From NCBI GenBank assembly GCA_030685235.1, contig MU839102.1, forward strand, positions 430,980-494,979: a stretch of DNA of 64,000 bases, given 5' to 3'. The position numbers and the translations under genes are program-made. Shown piece after piece: positions 1 to 11,624 of the stretch. Source of the stretch: Copromyces sp. CBS 386.78 (taxonomy: Eukaryota > Ascomycota > Sordariomycetes > Sordariales > Sordariaceae). Numbering within the stretch: position 1 is the first letter of the stretch; the number at the start of each line of letters is the position of its first letter. The notes beneath the pieces are model-generated. The model was given only the letters and a program-made list of their open reading frames with translations. It was not told the DNA's origin and made no database searches.

Positions 1-3000
1 ATTATAGACGAAAATATTATTATTTCGGTTTTCGGGTTATTAAATCGCTAGCGATAGCTTTAAACGATTAAATTAATAAGACTCTTAATTATAATAATAT
101 AAATTTGAAAGTAGGGGGTTTAATGTGGCTGTATTGTATATATTCTATTGTGCTAATCCGCACCTAGCTCGATATCTGGCATCTAATATAAATCCCGTAC
201 TAATCTGCTCCTTAATCCCGTGACTGTGCACGTGCATATCCCCTGCCGTCTGACAGAAGTCGAGATGAAAGGATCGGAACCCGTACTTCAATCCTCCCTC
301 ACCCACTTACATAATGCGGAGGAAGTCTCAGTCCAATGAAGATCATCTCGCTTCATCGTGCTTTCCCCATCAACGGGATTGATCCTCTTCAACGGTTGTG
401 CCGGCCTCAGGCTGCAACAGCCTTATCGGCCAAGACTCGCTCAAAGCCGGCGATACGGGCAACTGGGGCTTAGCAGGCCAACAACAAGTCAACGACACAT
501 TCAATGGGTTGACCGCTATGAAGGCTGTACCTGTAAGCTTGACGATTGTCAGTGCGGGTCTGGTGTTCGTTGTACAACCGAGGGCAAAGAAGGCTGGGAA
601 GCCAAGAGCCTGAAGCTTACCTAACTTTCGTCAAAGGTCACTGTACGCAACGTTAACCTGTATGCTGCGATGCTGTCCAACCAAACTTCAACGTTGCCGC
701 TGACAAAAAAACTCGGGGCTGTGCAACAGCTGCAACTGCAACAGCTGCAACTGCAACTGCCAGCGAATCTGAAAAAGGCCGTTGACGTGCTTCTTCGCAA
801 ATCCCGAACGGATGTGGGGTGGGATTGGGGGAGGCACGGGGTTTGCGGAGTGTCAGATGTCAAAATGTCATTTTCGATTTTACAACATGACAAGACTTGC
901 CAGGTGATACATGGCGATATCACACTGTGTCGGGTCCTATATGCAGATCGTCCGAGGGGTAGGACTGTTTACTGAAAAAATCAACATTATCTTCTCAATC
1001 TTCTGTGTGTCAATCGTCACCGATACCCCGACACCCAGAAGTTACGCATCGTTGAGAACCTCAATGTCCTGCCCGGTATGTACCCCCAGCTCTCCCGTGG
1101 GGACACGGATTTAAGATGAGTCGGAGAGGGACAAGGGTGATGACAAACTCGGTGGGTTACAGCCGAGCACGAATGGAAGCTCCTCGCATGTCAGCCAATC
1201 CCCTCCCCACGTCAGCAACTCGGCACTCAGCAACTCAGCACATGTACCTACTACTGACAAAAATATTGCTGCCTTGTCCGAAACGAATCGAAGCTGAGCA
1301 CTCGGAAGCGGGAGAACGGAATGATTCGGCGCCCTTTTTCATGCCGTCTCTGATCGATTTGTAACCCCGAACGCCGAATATGGAAATGGTAATTTACTTG
1401 ACAGACCGACAGACAACCTGCCGCGTGTACTACACTACCCAACCACCACAAGCGCACTCTTTTGCTTCGTCATCCTCGAGATGGATGCTTTTCTAGCCAG
1501 CCTGTCGGGACAGAAAACACCCCGGGAATTCAAGGCCCCCAAAATCGCTCGCGCTTTGCAGAGCTCATTGGTGTTTGGAAGCCTAAACGCCCCGTCTTCC
1601 GTTCCGGGGCCGGGCAGGCACGGATCATAAAATCCCAAGAAATTCCGTGAGTTCGCGGGAGGCTACGGGATATCACTCATCTTGTGACCTGGACGATTCC
1701 CGTTCTCCGTCTGCCTGGTCGGACCGCTATGGAAGATCACTCAATTCGCGCAGTCGATGAGCTTCCTCTGGAACATGATTTCTCAGGATGACGGATGCCA
1801 AGCCAAGCAGAATGATAACCGCGGACACGGGCAAACCTAACGTCCCCCGCAACCAGATATTCATCATCGCAAAGGGTAGGAAGTCGTCTATCGGCTGCCG
1901 TCAATAGGCACAGCAGAGCATCATCTAGGGTTCTGTTTCCAGGTCCTCAGAACATACTTCTCTTTTCTCCACGTCTCCGCGCCTATTGCCTAGTAGGTAC
2001 CTATCTACCACTGCTCAAGTGCCACAAACCCACGATACAGGAACCAAGAAGCTGTGCCATCCGCGCCAAACCCGTGCCAGCCAGCTAGCCAGCCCTGTCC
2101 CTAGTCTCCAATCTCCCTTCTTCCATTTTCCGAACGCCGTATCAACGCCGTATTGACACATGCATACTGACGCCCTATGGCGCGCGTGCGCAATCAGGTG
2201 CCAGTCCCATCCCATCCCCAACCCCAGTCCCAGTCCCGACCCCAGCTTATGGCTGAAAATTTTCCCCCCGGTCGTCCCCTGGCCGTCCCCTCGGCGTCGG
2301 CGTCCCTTCTAGAAGGAGACGCCGCTGTGCCGTATCGTCACGGGTTTTAGGGGTCCTTGTGTCCCTTCTCAGCCACAGCACCGCATCCGCTCCTTCCGCC
2401 CTACCCGGTTGGTTATTGTTTACCCTATGTACACACCACACATGTGCACCACGTTACGGACGGGACCGGGACCGGGACCTGACTTGGTGGTACCAAGCTG
2501 CTGGGTCGGTAGCGTTCGCTCGCTGCTGGGAGAAGGTAGCTCTGGCAGTTGGGAGTAGCTAGCTGTTTACCCCTTTTGGATTTGTCTCCGGCTTGGGATT
2601 GGCTGAGACCGAGTTACGTACCTCCAAGGCTGACTGACATAGTTACACCAGCTCGAGACCTGACCTGCTCCAACCAGAGAGATGTAAGGAAAGTGGAAGT
2701 TAGTAAACACCACCCTAGGGTTAGAGGTAGCTACCTAGGCACTACACCAGCCCGATCGTAACTCCTCCCCTGGCATGGAGCTCTCGTTCAACGGCAGGCG
2801 CATTGACGACGAGGAGGCAGCCAGGGTGAGCTACCTAGAAGCTGGGTTCATTGCATGTTGAGGGAGCTTACCCCGGATTTTAGCTGGCCAGTGTACGTTG
2901 CTAGCCCCGAGGAGTGTATGAATGTGTGTGTCTCTTGTTCCTGCGTTTCTGAGTTCCTGCATCACAAAGTGCGTCTGGTCCCCGACAGACGAGGGTGGCA

Positions 3001-4122
3001 CCCCCGATCCTATCTCTAGCGTAACAACTCGGTCAGCCCTACAGACACTCACACATGTAATCTAAGGGTAAAGACACATAGACAAAGGGTTATGAGTCCT
3101 CGCTACAGCAACCACCTCGTTATATACCGACACCAATTCTCCGTACTCTGTCTCGTTTCAGGAAAACCACCAGACACTATTGCCGCCATGTCCGGCAGTA
3201 ACTAGAGGTAGCTAGTCCAGGGACGTGGAGGCGGCGTACTTGAGGCACGGTACCCGCTTCAGGTAAACAATCACCTCTCTTCAGGTCCACTCACGAGCAA
3301 AGCATGTTAGCGACTGTGTACATAGTTTTAAACTTCAAGTGAATTGCTACGTGCATGCTAACATTCTCTTACAAACCCCCATCCTTGGGTAGGGCGCTTC
3401 AAGATCTCCTTAGTCCGCGATCCGTCCGTCATACGACCGTTTCTGGAATGGCGACGACAGAAAAATAGAAGTGATTTTGTAGTAGTAAGGGAGGAAGAGA
3501 AACGAAAACCAAGGCAGCCCAGCGATACTGCAAGAGAGTGCTGGTGAATGGGCGCCAAGGCACGCTTGAAAAGTATACACTGTACAGTGAACACACCTCT
3601 GTTGTACACTGCCTGGTCGCTGAAAGCTCGGTGTGGAAGTGTTTCAGTCCGGCCTGAGAGAAGAGGTAGCAAAGAATGGGAAAATACTCGATTGGAGGTT
3701 TGTTGGGTTGGAGGGGGAAAACATGCCAAGCCCAGCCGACTCTGCATTACAGATGGATGCTTTGGGTGGAGAGCACCTTCCGAATGCCACAAGCCGGCGT
3801 GCTTGCACTTACCTATGCAGCCATCATAACTTCCATACATCCAAGCGGGGATACAAGTCGCTCTTTGAAGCCCACGAGAAGTAGCAAAGAAACCAAGCCG
3901 GCCCTCGTGAGATCTCCTGGTCGAATTCAAAGGTCAACTGGTGGCTTAATTTTCCAATACCACGAAACGATCTTGCCCGACGATATTTCTGACCCAGAGT
4001 GAGAAGTAAATATGAACATCGTGCCTGTCGTTTGACAAATTTCCTGATATCGCCGTGTCCTGTTCGTTCATTGGCGATAGTCGTAATGCTCAGCGTGTAC
4101 AGGTATGGTGATGACATTTCCC
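1..4122. other. no supported gene
   Basis: The first ~120 bases are AT-rich, like the edge of a RIP-decayed repeat. The rest has normal composition with many short ORFs on both strands. None shows a recognisable motif, a start with plausible introns, or a repeated domain. The longest open frame (minus, 3358-3930) has no domain I recognise and an irregular composition. It may be the 3' intergenic region of the kinase-like gene or hold non-coding transcripts. Confidence 0.5.
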
Positions 4123-6348
4123 TTATCTAACCCCAGTTCCTCTCAGCGCTTCAAGAGCATCTAGATCCGAGAACTTCGTGTGCCCTATCCCACTCCCCCA
4201 GTAATCCTTGGGCATCATATGCCCATAAGTAATCAAATGCCTAAACAGCAGTCCACGCTGCTGAAACTCCTCACCGCACAGTAGGCATATAGTTTTTAAC
4301 TCTTTCCTGGCCCGCTTGATCCTTTCCGCGTTGGGCTCTTGATCTTGTTCTGCTGCGTCTTCAGCCTCTTCTCTCGCCCGCTTTTGCCTTTCCTGTTGCT
4401 GGTGTTGTTGATGTTGCTGCAAAAGCTCTTGCTGCACTCGTTCCCGCTCGAGCTCTGCTTGGCGGTACAACGCTTGTCGTTCTATTTCTTCCGCCTCTTC
4501 CTCCCTCTTGACGATCTCCTGTCTTCGTCTCAGCTCCTCCTGCCGCTTCAATTCTTCTTCTTCCTTTTCCTGTCGTTCCCGCTCGAGCTCTTGCCGACTC
4601 AAGGCTTGTCTCCTACGCTCTAGTTCTTCCTCTTCTTCCTCCCTCTTGACTATCGCCTGCGTTCGTCTCAACTCCTCCTGTCTCTTCAACTCCTCCTGTC
4701 TCTTCAACTCCTCCTGTCTCTTCAACTCCTCCTGTCTCTTCAACTCCTCTTGTCTCTTCAACTCCTCTGGTCTCTTCAACTCCTCTTGTCTCTTCAGCTC
4801 ACCCTGTTTCTTTGACTCCTCCTCTCCCTTTTTCTTCCAGAAAAATGACAATACCTCTTGTCGCTTATTTCGTCCCTCTGGCGTTTTCCTGTTCGTTGAC
4901 TCAGTAGCCACTCGCTGTGACTCTCTCTCCTCTGCCTCCTCCTCTATTCTTTGCTGCTCCTGGTGCATCGGCACCGCGTTATGCCCCGCCATTATCTCGT
5001 CTCCTGTCTCGACTGCCGGGTTGTCCGCTGGTTTTGGTGGGTTACATGTTATACAGGTTCGCGTGGCGTTGGTTTGTGTATTGGGTGTGGGCGGATTGCT
5101 GGTGGGTGACGCTGTGGTTGGTCTGTTTACCGTGCTCAATGTTGGAAGCGACTTCTCGAGTAGTGCCCTACGAAAAGTTAGACTAAGTTCATCTTTAAGT
5201 GGGTTATCTTGAGAAATAGTAAGGGAATAGAATCTTACGGAGCCGTCAAATTGTTGAGCGTTTGCCGCATCTGAAGCCACTCGTGACTTAAGATTTGCTC
5301 TATGTTCAACCTTGTCTCTGGGAGCGGGCACATAGCGGCCAGGATGAAATCGATACAGAACCCCGTCGATATGCCCAGCACACGGCTCGGAAAATCCTTT
5401 TGGCCCGCGCGATACTGTTTCAAGTCCTTGGAAGTGTTAAACGGACCATGGCCGGTCCGTAGACAGAAGGCCACAGCCCCCAGCGACCACACATCGACTG
5501 CCGCCGTGAAGGGTACCGAGTCGAGCATCTCCGGGGCTATGTAGCCATACGTGCAGTAGAGCTCACGTAAAGAATCTCGGCGGGGATCTGGGGCGATTCC
5601 AAAATCGGCGACTTTCACGTGCCAGGCAGGCCATGCCTTTGCAACGAGGATATTCTGTGGTCGAACAGCATTAGCGTTGTGTAGTAAACTTGACCAGGCG
5701 AATATTTACCGTAGGCTTGAGATTCCTGTGGATGAAATCGTTGGTATGCATGAATTGCAATGCTTCGGCCACCTGTTTGATGATCGTAGCTGCTTCGTGT
5801 TCTTCGAAAGGCGCCCTCTTATCGATAAACTTCTGGAGATTGCCAAGTTCCATAAACTCCATGGCGAAATAAAGGTAGTTGGTATCTTCATACCAACAGT
5901 GAAACTGAACAAAGCGTTGCTCATACTTATTATGAATCTAGAGCCTATAATCAGCTACGTTCCCTTTCCCAGAAGTGGCATTTAATGTCGTGAGCCGGGT
6001 AGATACAGTACTCACTTTGGACCGGCTCTGTGTCTTGTGAGCGGAAAATTTCGCAAGTGCCATGAGTTCCCGGTACGACGACTCGAGAAAATCTTCTGCA
6101 TGACTCTTGCTGAATCTTTTGACGGCGCGAAGCTTGCAACGAGATTTGCGCCCGTCACATACTTGCCCGAAGACCTCTCCGAGAGTACAACCGCTTCCCA
6201 ACCGCTTCATGGTGCGCCAATCTTCAGGCGTTTCCAAATGGCGTTGCAGGGTGTCCATGCCATTCCATTCCTCCCGGGGTTCAGCGCGCGTTGTACACAA
6301 AAGCTCTGATTTCCAATCCCGTAGGGAGGTGTTTAAGAATTGCTCCAT
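4123..6348 (-). CDS. protein-kinase-like protein with coiled coil and C2H2 finger; HRD to HRN
   Basis: Four exons (6348-6016, 5925-5710, 5654-5239, 5182-4123), 674 residues, start at the first in-frame ATG. The N-terminal half is a Ser/Thr kinase fold: glycine loop GSGCTLGEV, AVK lysine, a catalytic loop reading HRNLKPT (residues 177-183), DFG (200-202) and an APE-like APEM. The usual catalytic Asp is Asn179, so this is probably a pseudokinase or has weak activity. A charged EELKRQ heptad-rich coiled coil follows. Near the C-terminus is a zinc finger with spacing C-x2-C-x12-H-x5-H. The next gene downstream in the window (7.8-9.7 kb) has the same architecture, an exon 2 of identical 216-nt length and equivalent intron positions, so the two are tandem paralogs. 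The target of the kinase and the role of the finger are unknown. Exon joins all keep frame; expression is unproven. Confidence 0.8.
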
Positions 6349-7771
6349 GGTTGTTCTGAGATTTTGTTTTGTTGTTTCTGGTGTAAAACTGTATTTGTTG
6401 GCCAGATAAGAATTTGTGAGGTTCGAGATAAAGCCGCGTTTCAACTGACGCGACTCGCTCACTTGTTTTTTTTCTTGGCCTTACGCGGCGGATGTTACCA
6501 GGAGCAAAGCCTGGGAAGACAAAGGCGCCTTAAACAGACTCCTGGTCGGTCTTTCCTAAATATGAGACGTTTGTGAGATTCACTCAAGATTCTTCGAATT
6601 GGGATTCCGATGCCGATGGACGATTGCCGAGGTTGACTGAATGGCATTTCACCCAGTTCAACGTCTGTGCCGACTGCCGGCGGCCAACAGTTGACGCACC
6701 CTGTAATTCTCAACAAAGGGGTGTAACAAACGAGCTGTAATTACAGTGATATCAACACTAACAACACGTCACGGTATGGCAGTACCCCAGCTGTTAGTGC
6801 TAATTGGTACAAAAGTAAACCCACATCCCCAAAAACACAGCAACAACCTCCTCGAAAACATCCGATTTCAGAAATTGTGGTCTAGTAGAGCAGAGCTTGA
6901 TTGGCTATCAAAATCCCCTCGATCTCACAAGATCGGTCAATTCCCTCATCAGCTAGACCGATATCATGTCGCTCGCAACCTCCCACTGCATCAATCCGCG
7001 TGGTGTCACAGAAGAAGTGATGAAAGCCAGGGTTGAATCTCCCATCAGTGCGTGGACCTAAGAACCACAAGACCAGATGTTTTGAAGATACCTTTCGAGC
7101 TTACTCTACACAGACAGCACTCTCGATTTCTCTCCGGGGTAGTCTAGATGGAGACGTTCTGCTTAAAACGACTACTGCCGGAAGACAATCTCATGAGGAT
7201 CTTGCAATGGCAAGCACAGTCGAAGTGACATCCCACGAGTTGTTGCCGGTGAACTATTCAATTCCACTATCAGTCCATGTTCCGTAAGTTATATTAACTG
7301 ATGAACTGACCAACTTACCAAGTCTAGAATACAGTTAAAAAGAAATCTCTCATACCAGCCTTGTCCATAACCATCATATGTAGCGCACTACCCCTGATAT
7401 ATATATAAAATAAAAAAAATGCGAAGAAGGTAAGATATCTTTTTGACCTACACGGCCGCTTGTAGCCATTCACTCACAAACGCTGCAGGTTACATAGACA
7501 GGCAACCGATAGACGCATGACAATCCGGTTACAACATATTTTCGGGATCCCTCTTACCCCTTCTGTGTTTATCAATCCGCCCCGCTAACACACAGGGAAA
7601 TTCAGCTGATCGAAATACCAAATTATGATATAGCAACACAGAAAGATGGTTCGAAAGCTAACGATACCTGGTAGTACATCAAACCTTCAATATTTCCCAG
7701 GCTCCGGAAGAGCACCTCCAGCTGTCAGCCTCTCCTCCCATTCACTCTCTGTCCGCTCCGGGATGTGTACC
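6349..7771. other. intergenic, no gene seen
   Basis: Spacer between the two tandem kinase-like genes. It should hold the promoter of the downstream copy and the 3' UTR of the other. A short AT-rich stretch lies near 7400. I see no coding signal. Confidence 0.5.
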
Positions 7772-9664
7772 CTAAACACTGTGTAGATGGCAACCCTGCC
7801 CATCCAGACTCAAACGCCCACATATCCATCTCAGGCGCATGGTTGTCGTCTCCTTGGCATGCTCAAAGTTGAAACCGTGTTCATGGCACTTATGCTTTAT
7901 CAGCTTCCACAAATTGTGGCAGGTCCGTCCGCACAGTTCGCATTTGCATGTCGATCGACCCTTCGCTATCCGCAGCGTTTCCGTTTCCACGTATTTACGG
8001 TGATCTTTGTTCTGCTTCTGTTCAAGCCTCCACAGGGTGCTCTCAATAATGTCTCTCTGTAGTTGGCTGTTGCAGTTCTGTATCTTGCCTAGCAACTCCT
8101 GCCTCATCGTTTCATACTGTTGCGTCCTCGCTTCTCTCTGTTGGTTCTGCTCTTCCTGCCGCATTAGCTTCTTGGCTCCTGGGAGGCAGTTCATCGGTCG
8201 CGAGTAGTCCCCAACTCGACTTGTACGCGGATTGACAGCATGCCTTGCTTTCTCAAGGTGGTCGAACAGGTCATTGCGGCTTTCAAACCCCTTAAGACAT
8301 GTCATGCATGTATGTCTTGCCATGAAGGGAAACCCCCCATTCTGAGCAACGAGAAGTGGATAAAGTGGCTTGATGGCCTCTGGTGCATCCTTCTGTAGGA
8401 TTGTCGAATCCGACAGCCGCCAAAGAGAGTTCACCTTGGTCAGTGACGCTGGGGACAAACATCTGCATCAAAGTCTTAGTTCTAACTGACATTCTCACGT
8501 TGGGTGCGCCAAGGGAAAGTAGACTGGTACATACCGGGGATTCGGAATTGAGGCGAAGTTGGCATCCTGAAGCCACTCATGGCTCAATGCCTGTTGTATC
8601 GACAATCTTTTGTTCGGAACTGGATCCATTGCCCTCAAAATGAAGTCAATGGAGAAGCCTGAAGAGGCGCCAAGGACGCGGGTAGGAAACGGCCCGATCC
8701 CCGCGCAATACTCCAGCATGTCGTCAAGCTTGTAGAACGGCGAAACTCCTACCAGCAGACAAAAGCCCACGGCCCCCAATGCCCAAATGTCGACGGCAGT
8801 TGTGTAGGCCTGTGATGAATCAACAAGCTCGGGGGCCGTATAGCCGCTCGTACGGATGTAGTCCTTAGACTCCTTGGAGGGTCGGAAGTCGTTGACGTTG
8901 GCGGCAGCTCCGAAGTCAGCGATCTTGACGCTCCACGCAGGACCTTCGGCAGCGACAAGGATGTTCTTTATATGGAAGGTCCAAGACGGTTAGTATTTAC
9001 AATAGACTGGATCTCGAGACATACGGAACAACGACTTACCGATGGCTTTAGATCTCGGTGTACAAAGCCCTGAGAATGCATACACTTCAAAGCGCTCGCG
9101 ATTTAGCTCATTATCAAAGGCGCCTCTCTGTCTGGAAACTTTACGCCCAGTTCGATGTATCGTTGGAGGTCGCCATGTTTGACGTACTCCATTGTCAAGT
9201 ACAAGCACTCAGGATCCTCGAACCAGTTATGCAGCTGGACAAACATGCTCTCATACTGTATAATAGTAAGTGCAGATCTTTGGTCAGCTGATATTTTCGG
9301 AAAAGAAAGGAGGTATTGGGAAGACCAACTGGATGCTACCTACCTTAGGCGCTGTCTCCCAGGAGAAAGTAGTCATGGCATACAGCTCTCGCCGTGATAC
9401 CTGAATGAAGTTGGGCTGTTCCTTGTGAAGCTGCTTGACGACGCGTACCCGGTTGTGTGTGGGCACGTTTAGAATCTCTTCTTTCCACACATTTCCAAAG
9501 GATCCGCTTCCCAACCACTCCACGCGACCCCAGGTTTGAATAGCTTCGCCTTTCTTGTTAGTGTGGCAACAGATGCCAGGAGCAACCGGTACAACGCTGG
9601 CATGGCCTAGTTTCCAATACCGAAAGTGCTTGTTGAGGAAGGGATCCAAACCCGAGCTATCCAT
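7772..9664 (-). pseudogene. tandem kinase-C2H2 paralog interrupted by a nonsense codon
   Basis: Exons 9664-9344, 9255-9040, 8965-8535 and 8462-7772 join in frame to 553 codons, but codon 158 (9103-9105) is TAA, just before the catalytic loop. Both the glycine loop (GSGSFGNV) and the lysine (VVK) are present, as are HRDLKPS (173-179), DFG (196-198) and an APEL motif, so the kinase motifs downstream of the stop are intact. The C-terminal part has two C2H2 fingers, the first with the same C-x2-C-x12-H-x5-H spacing as the paralog and a second of C-x2-C-x12-H-x4-H. The stop replaces what the context suggests was CAA (a C-to-T change in CpA). It could be a recent pseudogene, an allele-specific null, readthrough, or a sequencing error. 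Otherwise the frame is clean, which suggests recent loss. Confidence 0.75.
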
Positions 9665-11276
9665 TATGGGAGCCCGAAGTGGGTGGCTGTGCTCCGATCA
9701 GTTGTCGCCGGCAAGAGTTTGGAGTTCGACTAGGACGGCTGCTTGCTGTGAAGAAATTGATTTCCGGTAGACGGGACACGAAGCAGTTGATGCAAAGGTC
9801 AAGTTCACTTCAACGCCGTCGTAGTGTTAGAAGGCTCCTGTCAGTTCTGGATGTGGTTTCGACCAGTCCACTTCCTCTTCCTGATCTCGAAGCACTTGTG
9901 TGAGCTAGGGAAGGAGCCATCACAGTTGACTGATCATATTTCAGTCGCCCTCCAGCAACGGAAAGAACAACCACCCTCGCAGGGGTCACTTCATTCGTTT
10001 TCCATCACCAGAAGCGGACCTGCCCTGATGGAGTGTGGACCTTGACAATCAAAACTGTCAACTGCGATGGACTCCGAGAAAGTTGGAAATGTGCCTCGAA
10101 GCAACTGAAAGCTTTACTTGGTCATATTTTCCACATTCTGGTCTCAATAATGGCACTCAATCCCACGTCCAACGCACTTGTTTCACTGGCTTTTTTCTGC
10201 TTTCCAAGCTTCCATAGTGCAGTGGCGGCAGGAACAAGTCGAAGATTGTCGGCAAGAACTGTCTCCAGGTCTCTTTTGGCTCGCCATGGGTGAGAAATGA
10301 GGGAGAGGAATGGGCATATATGATGCTCCCTCGTCCGTGACCGAAGGTGGGTCGGGTGCACGGATGACTTCCCAACTGTCCCTGCTCTTGCCTATTTTAC
10401 ACGACACATCTGCATTCGAACTCGAGAAAATTAAGAGACCAAAAAATTGCGCGTTTGATCTTTCCTGCATATGCAGTTGTTTTCATATTGTAGCGGGGTA
10501 ATGCATTCAACCTTTGGAGTGTCCAGAGTCCTTTGCACCTTCTGTGGGGCCGATATGCAAGGTAGGATGGATTTCTCGTCGCGCCTTTCGCCAACCACCC
10601 ACCCTCCCATGAGAAAACACTAAAAAAAAGAGAAAAAAAAGAAAAAGAAAAAGAAAAACCAAAATTGCCGTGTGACCAACTGGATTTTCCCCGTCAAGCA
10701 TGTAATTTTTATTTTCTTATTTTCCGTTTTATTTTCAGTTACATGTGGACCTGCTGAGGTCAATCGCTGGCTCCATCCGTGAGAAAACCCGCGGAGGTTT
10801 GCACTCACTCAGTTAGTCACAACCCAGGAGACGTGACGAAGAGTAGGTTTGTTTGAGTAGGTGATATATTGATGCGGTGACCCTTCTTTCCAGACAGAGA
10901 GAGAAGGACCAACTGACTGCCCTCTCGGTCCGGATTGTCAAATGCCTAGGTAGAGCTGTGCCTGACAGCGCCCGCCCAGCCGACCCCAACTGCCAAGTAT
11001 TCCGTAGCCCATTTGATGTCAGGGCGTGATGAGAAGAGGTTTTTGTAAAGAGAGGGGAAAAAGAACAAAAGAAAAAAGTAAAATCGTGTCGGCTGCTGAC
11101 CCTCCAGTACTGTTATCCCGGTATATCTCCCACGTCTTTTGAACTTGTCCATCTCCGCCGTTATATATCCACTGATCCTCCCAGCTCCGTTGAAGGCACC
11201 CCGTCGGTTGTTATCCGCGCTCGTTATTATTCACAATCGGTGAGCGACGCAAGGTGTTCTAGGCTCAGAGCCGCGG
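9665..11276. other. intergenic, no gene seen
   Basis: Upstream region of the second kinase-like gene. It contains an A/G-only tract near 10620-10660 and short ORFs with no recognisable content. Confidence 0.45.
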
Positions 11277-11624
11277 TCAGAAGGTGATGGGCTTCAGATC
11301 GTTGGGTCCTTCATTGAGAAGCCCCAGAAGGGCATCACAACCTTGATCCACAATTCCACTGACCAAGGCTGCGGATGGAACCACAGCCGACGTTTCTGCC
11401 GTGATTATCTTCGTCGTTGTAGCGGTGCCCGTTGAAGGCACTTCGACACTCTTTTCGGAAGCTTTTGGTGCCGAAGCTGATTTGGACGTAGAAGAACTAG
11501 TGCTAGTCTTGACCGCCTACTCACGAATATTAGATCTCGCCAGTGTCCTCGGTGGTAGGGACGAGGAGAAGAGGAAGGGAGTACTTACAGATGCCGGCTC
11601 CGGACAAGTTTTTCTCTTCGCCAT
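11277..11624 (-). CDS. small two-exon protein of an unrecognised tandem family (copy A)
   Basis: Exon 1 is 11624-11589 (12 codons), then a 72-nt GTAAGT...TAG intron, then exon 2 at 11516-11277, giving 91 residues. The product starts MAKRKTCPEP, has a Ser/Thr/Ala/Lys-rich middle, and ends with a short conserved block containing QGCDALLGLL. There is no signal peptide or membrane segment. Copy B at 13.7-14.1 kb has the same layout: a basic MA-x-x-K start, an intron of identical 72-nt length, a T/A/S-rich linker and a matching ERGCEALLGF block. Shared intron size, phase and C-terminal block support real genes. I do not recognise the family. The basic N-terminus would fit a nuclear or nucleic-acid-associated protein, but that is a guess. 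Confidence 0.6.

Noticed and set aside
398..613. Open plus frame with a plausible composition near the left end
   Set aside because: No ATG at the start, no domain and no splice context; cannot be told from chance.
2773..2840. ATG followed by an acidic 17-codon stretch and a GTGAGC donor-like site
   Set aside because: No downstream exon could be joined in frame.
3358..3930. 190-codon minus-strand open frame
   Set aside because: No recognisable motif, non-protein-like composition, and overlapping frames on the other strand are equally open.
4339..5212. Plus-strand Ser/Leu-rich frames opposite the kinase coiled coil
   Set aside because: Mirror of the repetitive EELKRQ codons on the minus strand.
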